The position numbers and the translations under genes are program-made. Shown here one piece after another: positions 40,580-49,283 of a stretch of DNA of 64,000 nucleotides (position 1 is its first letter; the number at the start of each line of letters is the position of its first letter). The stretch is taken from the NCBI GenBank assembly GCA_043101845.1, contig JBICHN010000011.1, positions 372,001 through 436,000 on the forward strand, given 5' to 3'. This stretch comes from JBICHN01 sp043101845. Lineage in GTDB: Bacteria; Planctomycetota; Phycisphaerae; Phycisphaerales; UBA5793. The notes beneath the pieces were generated by a model. It saw only the letters and a list, made by a program, of their open reading frames with translations, was not told where the DNA came from and searched no databases.

Positions 40580-43579
40580 TCAGTTGATCGCCTCGGCAAG
40601 CACATTCGTCGAGTTGCGGAACTCGAGCGCCTGCAGCCAGATCGGTCCGGTGGGCGCGTTGTTCGGCACCGTGAACGAGTACGAGATCTGGCCGAACGCG
40701 TCGGCGGTGATCGTCGTGAGCAACTGTCCGTTCGCGAGGCCCGCGTTCACATCGAGCGCCGGGATGTACTGTGATCCCGTGCCGGTGAAGCTGTACCCGA
40801 GATAGACCGTGCCGTTCGGCGTGGCGCCGGTGATCGTCGCCGTGGCGTTCTGACCGCGGAAGAGCGGAGTCACCTCGAGCGTGAGCGACTGCTTCGCGTC
40901 GACGCGCCCGACCCAGGTGCGCCAGTTGAAGCCCGTCGTGTTGTAGAGGTGATGGTTCCAATAGACGCCGGGCGCCGTCGGGTCTTCATCGATTCCGCTG
41001 TAGTCGCCCCAGCGGCTTCCGGTGTGCGGCCCTTCGCTCTCCTGCAGGCGCACTTCCTCGCGGAAGGTCCCCGGCGCATCGCCGGCCTTGCGCACGAATC
41101 GCGAGATGAAGGGGTAGTCGTTCGACGACGATCGACTGCAGGTAATGACCACATCGCCCTCGTCGGACACCCCGATGTCCGGGAACCAGCTGTGCTGGCC
41201 TGAGCCGAGGTTAAAGGTGCCCTCCTGGACGAGGGCCGGCTGCTGGCCGCTGTCGGGCCAGCCGTTCATGTCGATCTCGTACCAGCGTACCCGCGCCGTG
41301 TTACTCTCGCCGATCGCGTGGGCGAGCCAGAGCGAGCCGTTGCGATAGACCCCGTGCTTGATGCGGCGGTCGACCGTCGAGAGCTGGTTCGACGAGCCGC
41401 GCTGCGTCGCGCCCGGCGGATTGGTGAAGAACGACACGGGCACATTCGCCGTGCTCAGCGTCGGCGTGCCGTTTGGATCTTCAATCGCGTGGAGGCGGAT
41501 CGAAGTGCTCGACGGGATTGAAGTCGCGAAGTACTGCGCCGGCTGGTTCGCGTCGTAGCTCGTCACGGCGCCGAGCGAGTAGAACCCGGCGGAAGTGTTC
41601 ACACGCTTGAGGGTCACCGGCTGACCGTTCAGCATCGGCGCCTTCTCGAAGATGTGAATGTTGTTGCCGCCGCCGCCGAAGTAGTCAGCGGTGATGTAGT
41701 ACGCGTCCGGACCGATGCCAAGGTTCTCAAAGTCGACGAAGCTGCCGATGAAATCGACATTGAACCCGTACTTGTGCCAGCCGTCGAGCGGGTTGTTCGT
41801 CTTCGACACCGCGACATTGAGAATGTCGAGACTGCCGTTGTGCTCGGCCGTCGCGATGACATAGCGGTCATTGAACCGGTCGTACGCGGCGACGGGGTCG
41901 AACACGAAGTTATTCGCGCCGACCTTGCGGAAGAAGTCCTCGAGATACTCGTGGAAGACTTCCGTGCCGTCCTTCGTGAACACCTTGATGCGCATGTTCA
42001 CGACCGCGACGACATGGTCCGGCCCCACCGCGATGTCCGGGTCCGGCGGTTGCCATTCGGTTGTCTGGTAGGCGAGGAAGCCGAAGTCGGGTCCGACACC
42101 CTGAATACCGAGAACCGGCTCTTCCGGTACCCAGTCGGGATTGAAATCGGGCGGCGCGACATCATCGAAGGTGAGTTCGGCGCTTGAGGCCACCGCCTCG
42201 ACCGGTGTCGGCGCCGGGAGATCGAGATCGCGCGGCGCCAGGACGGTGAGACCGATCCCGCTCCGATCGCCGTCGATCTTGCCGTCCCAGGTGAACGCGA
42301 GTTGATCGAGTCCGGTCCACACGGCGCGCGTCGAGTTCGACGCCACGGCGAGGGACTGGCGGTCATCATCGTACTGATTGACCCGGAACCGCTCTCCGAT
42401 GGCGGAACCATCGGCGCCGTAGACACGGGCGAAGACCGCCGCGGGTTGGACCGGTGTCTCCGAGCCGTCAAAGTCAGTTTGCTTCTCGCCGAAGATGTTG
42501 TACGAGACGACGAAGCGGCCGTCTTCGCGGGCGGCGACCGCGGCGCCGCTCTTCCAGCCGTCAACCGAATCATCCACGACGAGCGTTTCACCGATCATCG
42601 CGCCATCCGCGCCGAAGCGCTGCGCGACGACATCGAAGCCGGCGCCGTCGGCACGCGACTGCATCCACGCGACGATGAAGCGACCGTCGGCGTCCGCCGC
42701 GATACTCGGCTCGATGTGATCGTGACCGGTTGAGCGGTCGGCGATCGTGAACTCGGCGTCGGCGAGCGCGCCGTCCGGTTCGATGAATCGACCGAAGAGG
42801 CCGGCGGGGGCTCCGTCCGCATCGGTCCGCGCCCACACGGTGACGAAGCGGTCGCCGAGCGCCGCGGCCGTGGTGAGCCGATCGGTCGCGTCGGTCACGC
42901 CGAGCGTCATCTCGCCGGTGAGGGGCGTTCCGTTCGAGTCGAAGAGACGCGCCATCGCCGTGATTCGACCGTCGATCGCGCGACTCGACCAGGTGATGAG
43001 CGCTTCACCGCGATCGTTCACCGTCACCGACGGATCGAGCTGGTTGCCATCGGCGGTTTCGTTGACGATGAAGTCACCCGACAGAGGAAGGAACTCACCG
43101 TCGACCTCCCGGAAGCGCCGCATGACGACGCCGAGCGCCTGACCGTCCTGTCCCATCGATTCCCACGCGACCCAGGCGACGCCGTCGTTTGAGAACGCCG
43201 CGGCCGGCTCATGCTGACCGGCGATCGTGACCTCGTTAAGACGGAACTCGGTCCCGATGCGGCGGCCGAGCGGGTCGAACCGCTGACCGACCACGCCGTA
43301 GGTGCCCGCTTCCTGGCGCCGGCTGTCCCAGACGACGAGGAGCCCGCCGTCCGGATCGGCGGCGACGCACGAACGGCCCTGGAGGCTGCTCGTGAAAGTG
43401 TTCGCGCGGCCTTCACGCGCGATGAGCTCGGTCAATTCAAATGTCGCGGGCGCTTCATCGCAGGACGAGGGCGCCTTGGCTTTCGAGTAGCAGCAGGGCT
43501 GGGCGAACGCCGGCGCCGCGAAAAGCGCGACGGCCGCCGAACTCAGCGCCGCCCGTCGGACGGAAAGGTGAGCGGGCAT
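40580..43579 (-). CDS. Large exported repeat protein with shared C-terminal module
   Basis: A 999-residue protein with a signal peptide (6-26, AFA-Q). Residues 60-440 hold at least six repeats. Each has a strand ending in a xVxQRF or ARVYG-like segment, a G-x2-IG turn and an FxVN/D strand, typical of a beta-propeller. A second domain of about 460 residues follows and carries GPDHVVAVVNMRIKVFTKDG and VSDEGDVVITCSRSS. Residues about 905-999 are the module found on four other proteins (ITGATPNGTVYLGYSF, then PIWLQALEFRNSTNV). Here it lacks cysteine. AAGGGG precedes the ATG. It is a surface or secreted protein of unknown target. Confidence 0.85.
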   Translation of the reverse strand: MPAHLSVRRAALSSAAVALFAAPAFAQPCCYSKAKAPSSCDEAPATFELTELIAREGRANTFTSSLQGRSCVAADPDGGLLVVWDSRRQEAGTYGVVGQRFDPLGRRIGTEFRLNEVTIAGQHEPAAAFSNDGVAWVAWESMGQDGQALGVVMRRFREVDGEFLPLSGDFIVNETADGNQLDPSVTVNDRGEALITWSSRAIDGRITAMARLFDSNGTPLTGEMTLGVTDATDRLTTAAALGDRFVTVWARTDADGAPAGLFGRFIEPDGALADAEFTIADRSTGHDHIEPSIAADADGRFIVAWMQSRADGAGFDVVAQRFGADGAMIGETLVVDDSVDGWKSGAAVAAREDGRFVVSYNIFGEKQTDFDGSETPVQPAAVFARVYGADGSAIGERFRVNQYDDDRQSLAVASNSTRAVWTGLDQLAFTWDGKIDGDRSGIGLTVLAPRDLDLPAPTPVEAVASSAELTFDDVAPPDFNPDWVPEEPVLGIQGVGPDFGFLAYQTTEWQPPDPDIAVGPDHVVAVVNMRIKVFTKDGTEVFHEYLEDFFRKVGANNFVFDPVAAYDRFNDRYVIATAEHNGSLDILNVAVSKTNNPLDGWHKYGFNVDFIGSFVDFENLGIGPDAYYITADYFGGGGNNIHIFEKAPMLNGQPVTLKRVNTSAGFYSLGAVTSYDANQPAQYFATSIPSSTSIRLHAIEDPNGTPTLSTANVPVSFFTNPPGATQRGSSNQLSTVDRRIKHGVYRNGSLWLAHAIGESNTARVRWYEIDMNGWPDSGQQPALVQEGTFNLGSGQHSWFPDIGVSDEGDVVITCSRSSSNDYPFISRFVRKAGDAPGTFREEVRLQESEGPHTGSRWGDYSGIDEDPTAPGVYWNHHLYNTTGFNWRTWVGRVDAKQSLTLEVTPLFRGQNATATITGATPNGTVYLGYSFTGTGSQYIPALDVNAGLANGQLLTTITADAFGQISYSFTVPNNAPTGPIWLQALEFRNSTNVLAEAIN

Positions 43580-43861
43580 AGGTCATCCCCTTCAAGATGG
43601 GTAAGGACGGTGGGTGAACGCGGTAGCGAACCGGTCCCGATTGACGCGGAAGGTGGGGAAACGGTCATCGGGGACCCGTCAGGGCCCCTCCGAGCCGCGT
43701 GCGTACGGGCGCCGGCAGTCTACCAGAGAACCCGACCGTTCCCGAAAGAATTCCCGGGAGATCAACCGCGTTCAATCTATCGCCCGCTTCTTCAGCGCCC
43801 CACGAACTGTGTGCGATGCGGTTCCCGCCGGCGTCGATCGATTGAGTAGAGACTCGCGGAA

Positions 43862-45781
43862 TCAGGGAGCGCGGAGAAGGTAGGGATAGGTGACCCCTTC
43901 GTCGATGCCCCAGATGGGCGTCATTTCGAAGTCCCACCCATCGAAGGTTGACCGCTGCTTCATCTCAGCCGTGGTCTTCCCCTCGCCCCCGGCGCTTCCG
44001 GATTGACCGGAGGTCTGGGTATCCCAGTAGCTCGCAGTTACGCTGGCGTTGGAAGCGCGTCTCCCAACGAGCCCCCCCACATGAGGGCCTTGCGCGTCGA
44101 TCCACCCTATCGAATAACAGTTCGACACGCTGTTTTGCACATTCGCCCCACCTTCCAGATAGCCAATCAGTCCGCCCGCCCACCCCTGGTAGTTTGGGTC
44201 GATGGTGTTCTGAGTAATCGATCCTGTGGTAAAGCAGTCAACGATAATGCTTAGCTCGTCGCTCTCATTGCCATTATCAACGACGACACCTCCGACGAGT
44301 CCACCAATGCGACGATCATCTCCCGTGACCGACCCGGTCGAATAACACTCGCGCAGCTCTGTTCCCCAAAGGAATCCGACCAGACCGCCCGTGAACTGAC
44401 CGTTCGCGACGACATCGCCGTGCGCAGAGCTCTTTGAGATGCGGGTGGCGAAGGGGCCGTCCCCCGGAAAGCTATATCCCACGAGACCACCGGCCGCCGC
44501 GGTCAACTTGCCGGGCTCGGCGTGCTCGTTGTCGGGTATTCCGGTGGCGGCTACATCACCAAATGCGATGCACTCCCGGATCGTGATCCGATCCGCCGCC
44601 CCGACGAGACCACCCATCTGCCAAACGCCAGAAGAGTCGGTGTACGCGACGCAATTCTCGACCAGGCAGCCATCTTCCGCCCAACCAATAAGACCACCGG
44701 CGGTGTCCCCGATGGCGAGCAAGCCGGACGCGCTGCATGCTCGCACCTCGCAACCGGTCTTGGCGAATCCGATGAGGCCACCCGCTATCGTTTGATAAGG
44801 CTGATCGATTGGTGATGTGACATTGCCTGCCGCGGTACAGGATTCCACGATTGAGTCTGGTTCGAGCCATCCGGTGAAGCCGCCGGTAGAAGGGTTCAGG
44901 AAGAGAATCGCCCCATCTCCGTCCCGGAAGCTCAGTGGTTCGGCGGCGGTACTCAGCACATTCCCCGAAGCGGAACAGTTCCGGGCGATTGAAGGAAAAG
45001 ATGACAGGCCTGCGTCAGTATGGAAATAGCCGGTGAATCCTCCGCAGACCGAGAGCGCTTCGACATCTCCGCTCGCGCTGCAATCCTCCACCGTGCTCCC
45101 GTGAATGTTCCCCGAGAACCCTCCGACCGCATGTCCTCCAGTCGCCCGTCCATAGGCATGACTGTCAACGACATCGCAACCTTTGTGGATATGGCCGATC
45201 GCACTCCCTGACCAGCGTTCCGCCGCATGAGAGTCCGCGTACGAAACGCAACCACTTACCAGCGAAGCGTGGGTGCGCCCGATCAGGCCCCCGACCGAAA
45301 GTTCGCCGCTCGCGCTTGAACGGGGAACAGTAATGCCGGCGTTCCGGACCGTACACGAATCAATGACGCTCCCGAACGCGTAGCCCACCAGACATCCCAC
45401 ATCGTTTCGGCCTGAGACCGTCGCGCTCTCGAGCGTGATGTCGCGCAGCTCCGCGCCGTCGACATATCCGAACAAGCCGACTTGATCTTCGTCCGCGGCG
45501 CCGGCGTACTGAAAGTTGGAGATCTTGTAACCGTTTCCATCGTAGCTTCCCGTGAATCCGCTCCCCAGGGCCCCGATGGGCGTCAGGCTGCAGTTCGCAA
45601 GATTGATGTCCGCGACCTGAATGTAATCCGCCGCGAGTTCGGTCCGCACATTGTCCAGGTCCTCGGGTGAGGCGACGAGAATGGTCTGAGCATGAGCGCC
45701 GTTCACCTGTCCGATGAAAACGATTGCGACGAGCCCCAGGACCATCCGGAGTGAAAGCCGTCTCGTGGATTCCGATGCCAT
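43862..45781 (-). CDS. Exported GLUG-repeat protein
   Basis: A 639-residue protein with a signal peptide (about 12-32). A parallel beta-helix of GLUG-type repeats follows: about a dozen recurring VGGLIG / GGFSG / GGLVG units spaced 25-45 residues, each followed by a polar SxVxxCxxxGxV strand. Cysteines at equivalent repeat positions are common. GGGAGG lies six bases before the ATG at 45781 and directly touches the ATG at 45787, so 45781 is preferred. G+C is lower than in neighbouring genes. Such proteins are adhesins or secreted surface proteins. It lacks the shared C-terminal module. Confidence 0.87.
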   Translation of the reverse strand: MASESTRRLSLRMVLGLVAIVFIGQVNGAHAQTILVASPEDLDNVRTELAADYIQVADINLANCSLTPIGALGSGFTGSYDGNGYKISNFQYAGAADEDQVGLFGYVDGAELRDITLESATVSGRNDVGCLVGYAFGSVIDSCTVRNAGITVPRSSASGELSVGGLIGRTHASLVSGCVSYADSHAAERWSGSAIGHIHKGCDVVDSHAYGRATGGHAVGGFSGNIHGSTVEDCSASGDVEALSVCGGFTGYFHTDAGLSSFPSIARNCSASGNVLSTAAEPLSFRDGDGAILFLNPSTGGFTGWLEPDSIVESCTAAGNVTSPIDQPYQTIAGGLIGFAKTGCEVRACSASGLLAIGDTAGGLIGWAEDGCLVENCVAYTDSSGVWQMGGLVGAADRITIRECIAFGDVAATGIPDNEHAEPGKLTAAAGGLVGYSFPGDGPFATRISKSSAHGDVVANGQFTGGLVGFLWGTELRECYSTGSVTGDDRRIGGLVGGVVVDNGNESDELSIIVDCFTTGSITQNTIDPNYQGWAGGLIGYLEGGANVQNSVSNCYSIGWIDAQGPHVGGLVGRRASNASVTASYWDTQTSGQSGSAGGEGKTTAEMKQRSTFDGWDFEMTPIWGIDEGVTYPYLLRAP

Positions 45782-46007
45782 GATCATCCTCCCGTTTGGA
45801 TTGGCGCGCCGCAGGTCGGGTAATCACCACATCGCGACGCGTGAGAAGCGATGGCAAGATCATACAGGCTAATGATGAAGGCCGGAAGCGCGCCGTTTGG
45901 GGTGGGACTCGACGGGAGAGGTGGAGCGCGACTGATCGACGAAGTGTCGCGACTCCCCCGGAGTGTCGCTGACACCCAAGTTCCAGCCTGTTCATGATTG
46001 AAGGAAA

Positions 46008-46094
46008 CGGAGAGGGTGGGATTCGAACCCACGAAACGGTTGCCCGTTTACACGATTTCCAGTCGTGTGCCTTCAGCCGCTCGGCCACCTCTCC
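46008..46094 (-). tRNA. tRNA-Ser (anticodon GGA)
   Basis: On the minus strand the acceptor GGAGAGG pairs with CCTCTCC, with discriminator G. The anticodon stem CACGACT-GGA-AATCGTG reads anticodon GGA. A long variable arm (AACGGGCAACCGTT region) marks class II serine tRNA, and the T-loop reads GGTTCGAATCC. The CCA end is not encoded. Confidence 0.95.
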
Positions 46095-46239
46095 CGGAGC
46101 CACGCGGGACGGCGCGCCGGGACAAGCCCGGGAGCGACGCCCGGTCGCCAGAGTCGGGCAGTCTAGCGCGTTGTCGAGAGACGGCAACGGCGGCGGTTCA
46201 CCCGAACCGCCTCGTCCCGGCCCTATGCTGTCGCGACGC

Positions 46240-46956
46240 ATGACTTCTCCGCCGCACCGTCAGAAACCGCCCCGGCCGAACATCAACGGCCTCCTCGTCG
46301 TCGACAAGCCGAAGGGCCCGTCGTCGATGGATGTCGTGCGCGTCGTGCGGCGGCGGGCGGGTGGCGCGAAGACGGGCCACGCCGGCACGCTCGATCCACT
46401 CGCGACGGGGGTGCTCCTCGTCCTCCTCGGTCGCGCGACGAAGCAGGTTGAACGCCTCATGGCGACGGAAAAGCGCTACGAAGCCACGGTCGACCTCAGC
46501 GCGTTCTCGACCACGGACGACGCCGAGGGCGAACGCACGCCGGTCGTCGTGGAATCGACGCCGACGCGCGCGCGGATCGAATCGGAGCTTCGCGAACGGT
46601 TCACCGGCGCCATCGAACAGCGTCCGCCTGCGTTCTCCGCGATGAAAGTCGGTGGCCGCCGCGCATATAAGCTCGCGCGGCAGGGGCGCGAGGTGAAACT
46701 CGAAGCGCGCCCGGTCGTCATCCATGAGATCCGGCTTCTCGAGTATGACTGGCCACTCGCGCGGCTCGACATCCGGTGCGGCAAGGGGACCTACATCCGC
46801 TCGCTCGCCCGCGACCTTGGCGCCGCGCTCGGGACGGGCGGCTACCTCGCCGACCTTCGCCGCACCGCGGTCGGTCCGTACACCGTCGACGACGCTATCG
46901 CGCTCGACGAGGTACCCGAGCCCCTGACGGAAGCGCATCTCCAGTCCGTCGAGTAG
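46240..46956 (+). CDS. truB: tRNA pseudouridine-55 synthase
   Basis: A 238-residue enzyme. It has GLLVVDKPKGPSSMDVV at the start, catalytic Asp52 in GHAGTLDPLATG, the RFTGAIEQRPPAFSAMKVGGRRAYKLAR segment and CGKGTYIRSLARDLG. These are hallmark TruB motifs. It makes pseudouridine 55 in the T-loop of tRNAs. The short form lacks a PUA extension. ATG at 46240 is chosen; an in-frame ATG at 46225 is also possible. It starts 145 bases after the tRNA gene, on the other strand. Confidence 0.95.
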   Translation: MTSPPHRQKPPRPNINGLLVVDKPKGPSSMDVVRVVRRRAGGAKTGHAGTLDPLATGVLLVLLGRATKQVERLMATEKRYEATVDLSAFSTTDDAEGERTPVVVESTPTRARIESELRERFTGAIEQRPPAFSAMKVGGRRAYKLARQGREVKLEARPVVIHEIRLLEYDWPLARLDIRCGKGTYIRSLARDLGAALGTGGYLADLRRTAVGPYTVDDAIALDEVPEPLTEAHLQSVE

Positions 46957-46969
46957 CCAAAAAGCCGCA

Positions 46970-46995
46970 AGGCCCGGTCCCCTCCGGCCGGGCCT
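46970..46995 (-). terminator. Terminator between truB and the pseudopilin gene
   Basis: An 8-bp AGGCCCGG / CCGGGCCT stem is followed on the minus strand by TGCGGCTTTTT. It serves the convergent minus-strand gene at 47041-47700 and may also stop truB transcripts. Confidence 0.65.
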
Positions 46996-47040
46996 CGCGA
47001 GGCGCCCCTCACGCCATGTTCATTTCGCGGTCTCGCGGGA

Positions 47041-47700
47041 TCAGTGATCGGGGTAGTTCGCCGGCATCGGCGGGCGTCGGTCGAGGCGGCGGAACTGCGA
47101 CTTCTCGGGCATCTCTTCGACGCCGCCGAGCGCGATGTGCCCGTCGCCGTACATGAAGTTCACGCGCTCTTTGTGCGCCGGCCGCATGTCGAGGCCGCGG
47201 GTCGCGACGCGGTAGGGGCTGCAGCCGAAGATGAGGTCGCGCGGCACGATGCGCTCCGGCTTCGCGCGCTGAAACCAGAAGTTCATGCCGTAGCTCATCT
47301 CATTCACCGGGATCGCCTCGGGACAGGGGATCGTCCACCGCGAGGGCTGGCCCTTCGCCGCATGCTCGGCGTCGTCGATGCGGCGCTGCCATTCACTCGG
47401 ATCCTTTCCACCGTACTGATTGCCGTTCCCAGGGCGATCGGGTCCGTCGGCGACGCCGTCACTCACCACGAGCTTGAGTCGATCGCGCGTGAGGTCATAC
47501 GCGTTGAGCGCCCACGCGTCCTCGTCCATGGCCTGCTCGATGTGGAGGATGCCGAGTTGGCGCAGGTTCGACCCGCAGTGCCCGGTCCGGGCCGATTCGC
47601 GGGCGTGCGCGAGCGCTGGCGAGATGAGCGCGACGAGGAGAGCGATGACGCCGATAACGACGAGCGTTTCGATAAGCGTGAAGCCGGAGCGTCGAGCCAT
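47041..47700 (-). CDS. Pseudopilin-like protein (H-X9-DG type)
   Basis: A 219-residue protein. The prepilin motif SGFTLIETLVVIGVIALLVALISPALAHARE is at residues 5-35 with Gly at -1 and Glu at +5. The body has a CGSNLRQLGI segment and ends with VNFMYGDGHIALGGVEE, the H/DG pattern of planctomycete DUF1559-like proteins. The start is the ATG of MARRSG, which gives a normal short leader; the longer frame is Pro-rich. These proteins are abundant in planctomycetes and are assembled or secreted by type II/IV pilus-like machinery, absent here. Confidence 0.85.
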   Translation of the reverse strand: MARRSGFTLIETLVVIGVIALLVALISPALAHARESARTGHCGSNLRQLGILHIEQAMDEDAWALNAYDLTRDRLKLVVSDGVADGPDRPGNGNQYGGKDPSEWQRRIDDAEHAAKGQPSRWTIPCPEAIPVNEMSYGMNFWFQRAKPERIVPRDLIFGCSPYRVATRGLDMRPAHKERVNFMYGDGHIALGGVEEMPEKSQFRRLDRRPPMPANYPDH

Positions 47701-47974
47701 GGCTGAGGAGTCCTTCCACCCGAGGTTGACCAGCGGCGGAGGCGCCGCCGCCCGCGATATCGGGAATTCCGTCACGGCGTCGAAGTGAAAGGATCGAGGT
47801 TCATGGCGCGTGGTCGCCGGTTTCGCGCGTCGGGCGATCTATTCGGTCTGGGCCGGCGGAATATGGGACGGGAGACGCGCGGGCGACGCACCCCTGTTCG
47901 TCAGCGCCGCATGTAACACTAGAATCGCCCCGCCCAGTGACCCCCCGATATCCCTCTGCGAGCGAGCGTCCATC

Positions 47975-49261
47975 ATGCCGAATTCGTCTTCCGGATCGAC
48001 CACCGCGCCGCGCGGCGCGGCGAGCGCCTTTCGCGACCTGCCGTTCATGGGTGTGATTCGTGTCAATGTCGAGGCCATGAACTACGGCTTCCGCATGGGC
48101 GCCGCGGACTGGGCGAATCTCGGACAGGGGCAGCCGGAGGTGGGCGATCTGGACGGCGCGCCGCCGCGCCTCAAGTCCATCGAGATCGATCCGGCCGATC
48201 ACGCGTACGGCCAGGTCGAGGGCGTCGACCATCTGCGCGAAGCGATCGCCAATCACTACAACCGGCTCTACCGGAAAGGGAAGTCGTCGCAGTACACGGC
48301 GGACAATGTCGCCGTGTCGTCGGGCGGGCGGCTCGCGCTCTCCCGTGTCGGCGCGGCGCTCAAGGATGTCCGCCTCGGATACTTCACGCCCGACTACACC
48401 GCGTACGAAGATCTGCTCACGACCTTCGACCGCATTGAACCGGTGTGGATCGAACTTCCCGCGTCGAACGGGTTCCGCATGAGCCCGGACGACATCTTCG
48501 CCCGCGTCGACCGCGAGAGTCTCGGCGCGCTGCTCATCAGCAATCCGTGCAATCCGACGGGTGTCGTGCTGTCGGGCGACGAACTCAAGGCGTGGGTCGA
48601 CGAGTCACGCGAGCGCGGAACCGTCCTGCTCATGGATGAGTTCTATTCGCATTATGTTTATCCCCAGGCCGGCGTCGACGGTCCGGTGAGCACGGCTGCA
48701 TTCATTGATGATGTCAACGAAGATCCGGTGCTCATCTTCGACGGGCTCACGAAGTGCTTCCGGTACCCGGGCTGGCGCGTGGGCTGGGTCGTGGCGCCGA
48801 AGGATGTCATCCGCACGCTCACCGCCGCGGGAAGCTTTCTCGACGGCGGGCCGTGCCGACCGATGCAGCGGCTCGCGGCGCAGGCGCTCGAGCCGAAACG
48901 CGCCGATCAGGAGACCGACGCCGTCCGGGCGAACTTCAAGATCAAGCGCGATCTCACGGTGGAGAAACTCTCCGAACTCGGCGTCGAGTTTCCCTGCGAG
49001 CCGCAGGGCACTTTCTACGCGTTCGGTTCGGTCGCCAAGCTGCCGGCGCCGCTCAACACCGGACGCGGCTTCATGCGCGCCGCGTTCGACCATCGCGTGC
49101 TCACCGTGCCGGGCGAATACTTCGATGTGAATCCGAATCGCGAGCGCTCAGGTCCGTCACCGCTCGAGCCGTTCGTGCGTTTCAGCTACGGCCCGCCGCT
49201 CGAAACGCTCAAGGGTGGTCTCGAGCGTCTTGGCGAGATGGTCGCGAAGTACCGGAAGTAA
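47975..49261 (+). CDS. Class I/II aminotransferase
   Basis: A 428-residue pyridoxal-phosphate enzyme. Segments include WANLGQGQPEVGD, AYGQVEGVDHLREAIANHYN, VAVSSGGRLALSRVG, LISNPCNPTG (conserved Asn-Pro), LLMDEFYSHYVYP (Asp), and FDGLTKCFRYPGWRVGWVVAP carrying the PLP lysine, then FVRFSYG near the end with an Arg. The amino-acid substrate is not evident. The start is the ATG of MPNSSS. It converges on the gamma-glutamyltransferase gene. Confidence 0.9.
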   Translation: MPNSSSGSTTAPRGAASAFRDLPFMGVIRVNVEAMNYGFRMGAADWANLGQGQPEVGDLDGAPPRLKSIEIDPADHAYGQVEGVDHLREAIANHYNRLYRKGKSSQYTADNVAVSSGGRLALSRVGAALKDVRLGYFTPDYTAYEDLLTTFDRIEPVWIELPASNGFRMSPDDIFARVDRESLGALLISNPCNPTGVVLSGDELKAWVDESRERGTVLLMDEFYSHYVYPQAGVDGPVSTAAFIDDVNEDPVLIFDGLTKCFRYPGWRVGWVVAPKDVIRTLTAAGSFLDGGPCRPMQRLAAQALEPKRADQETDAVRANFKIKRDLTVEKLSELGVEFPCEPQGTFYAFGSVAKLPAPLNTGRGFMRAAFDHRVLTVPGEYFDVNPNRERSGPSPLEPFVRFSYGPPLETLKGGLERLGEMVAKYRK

Positions 49262-49283
49262 GCGCGTCCCGACCGGAACGGAA

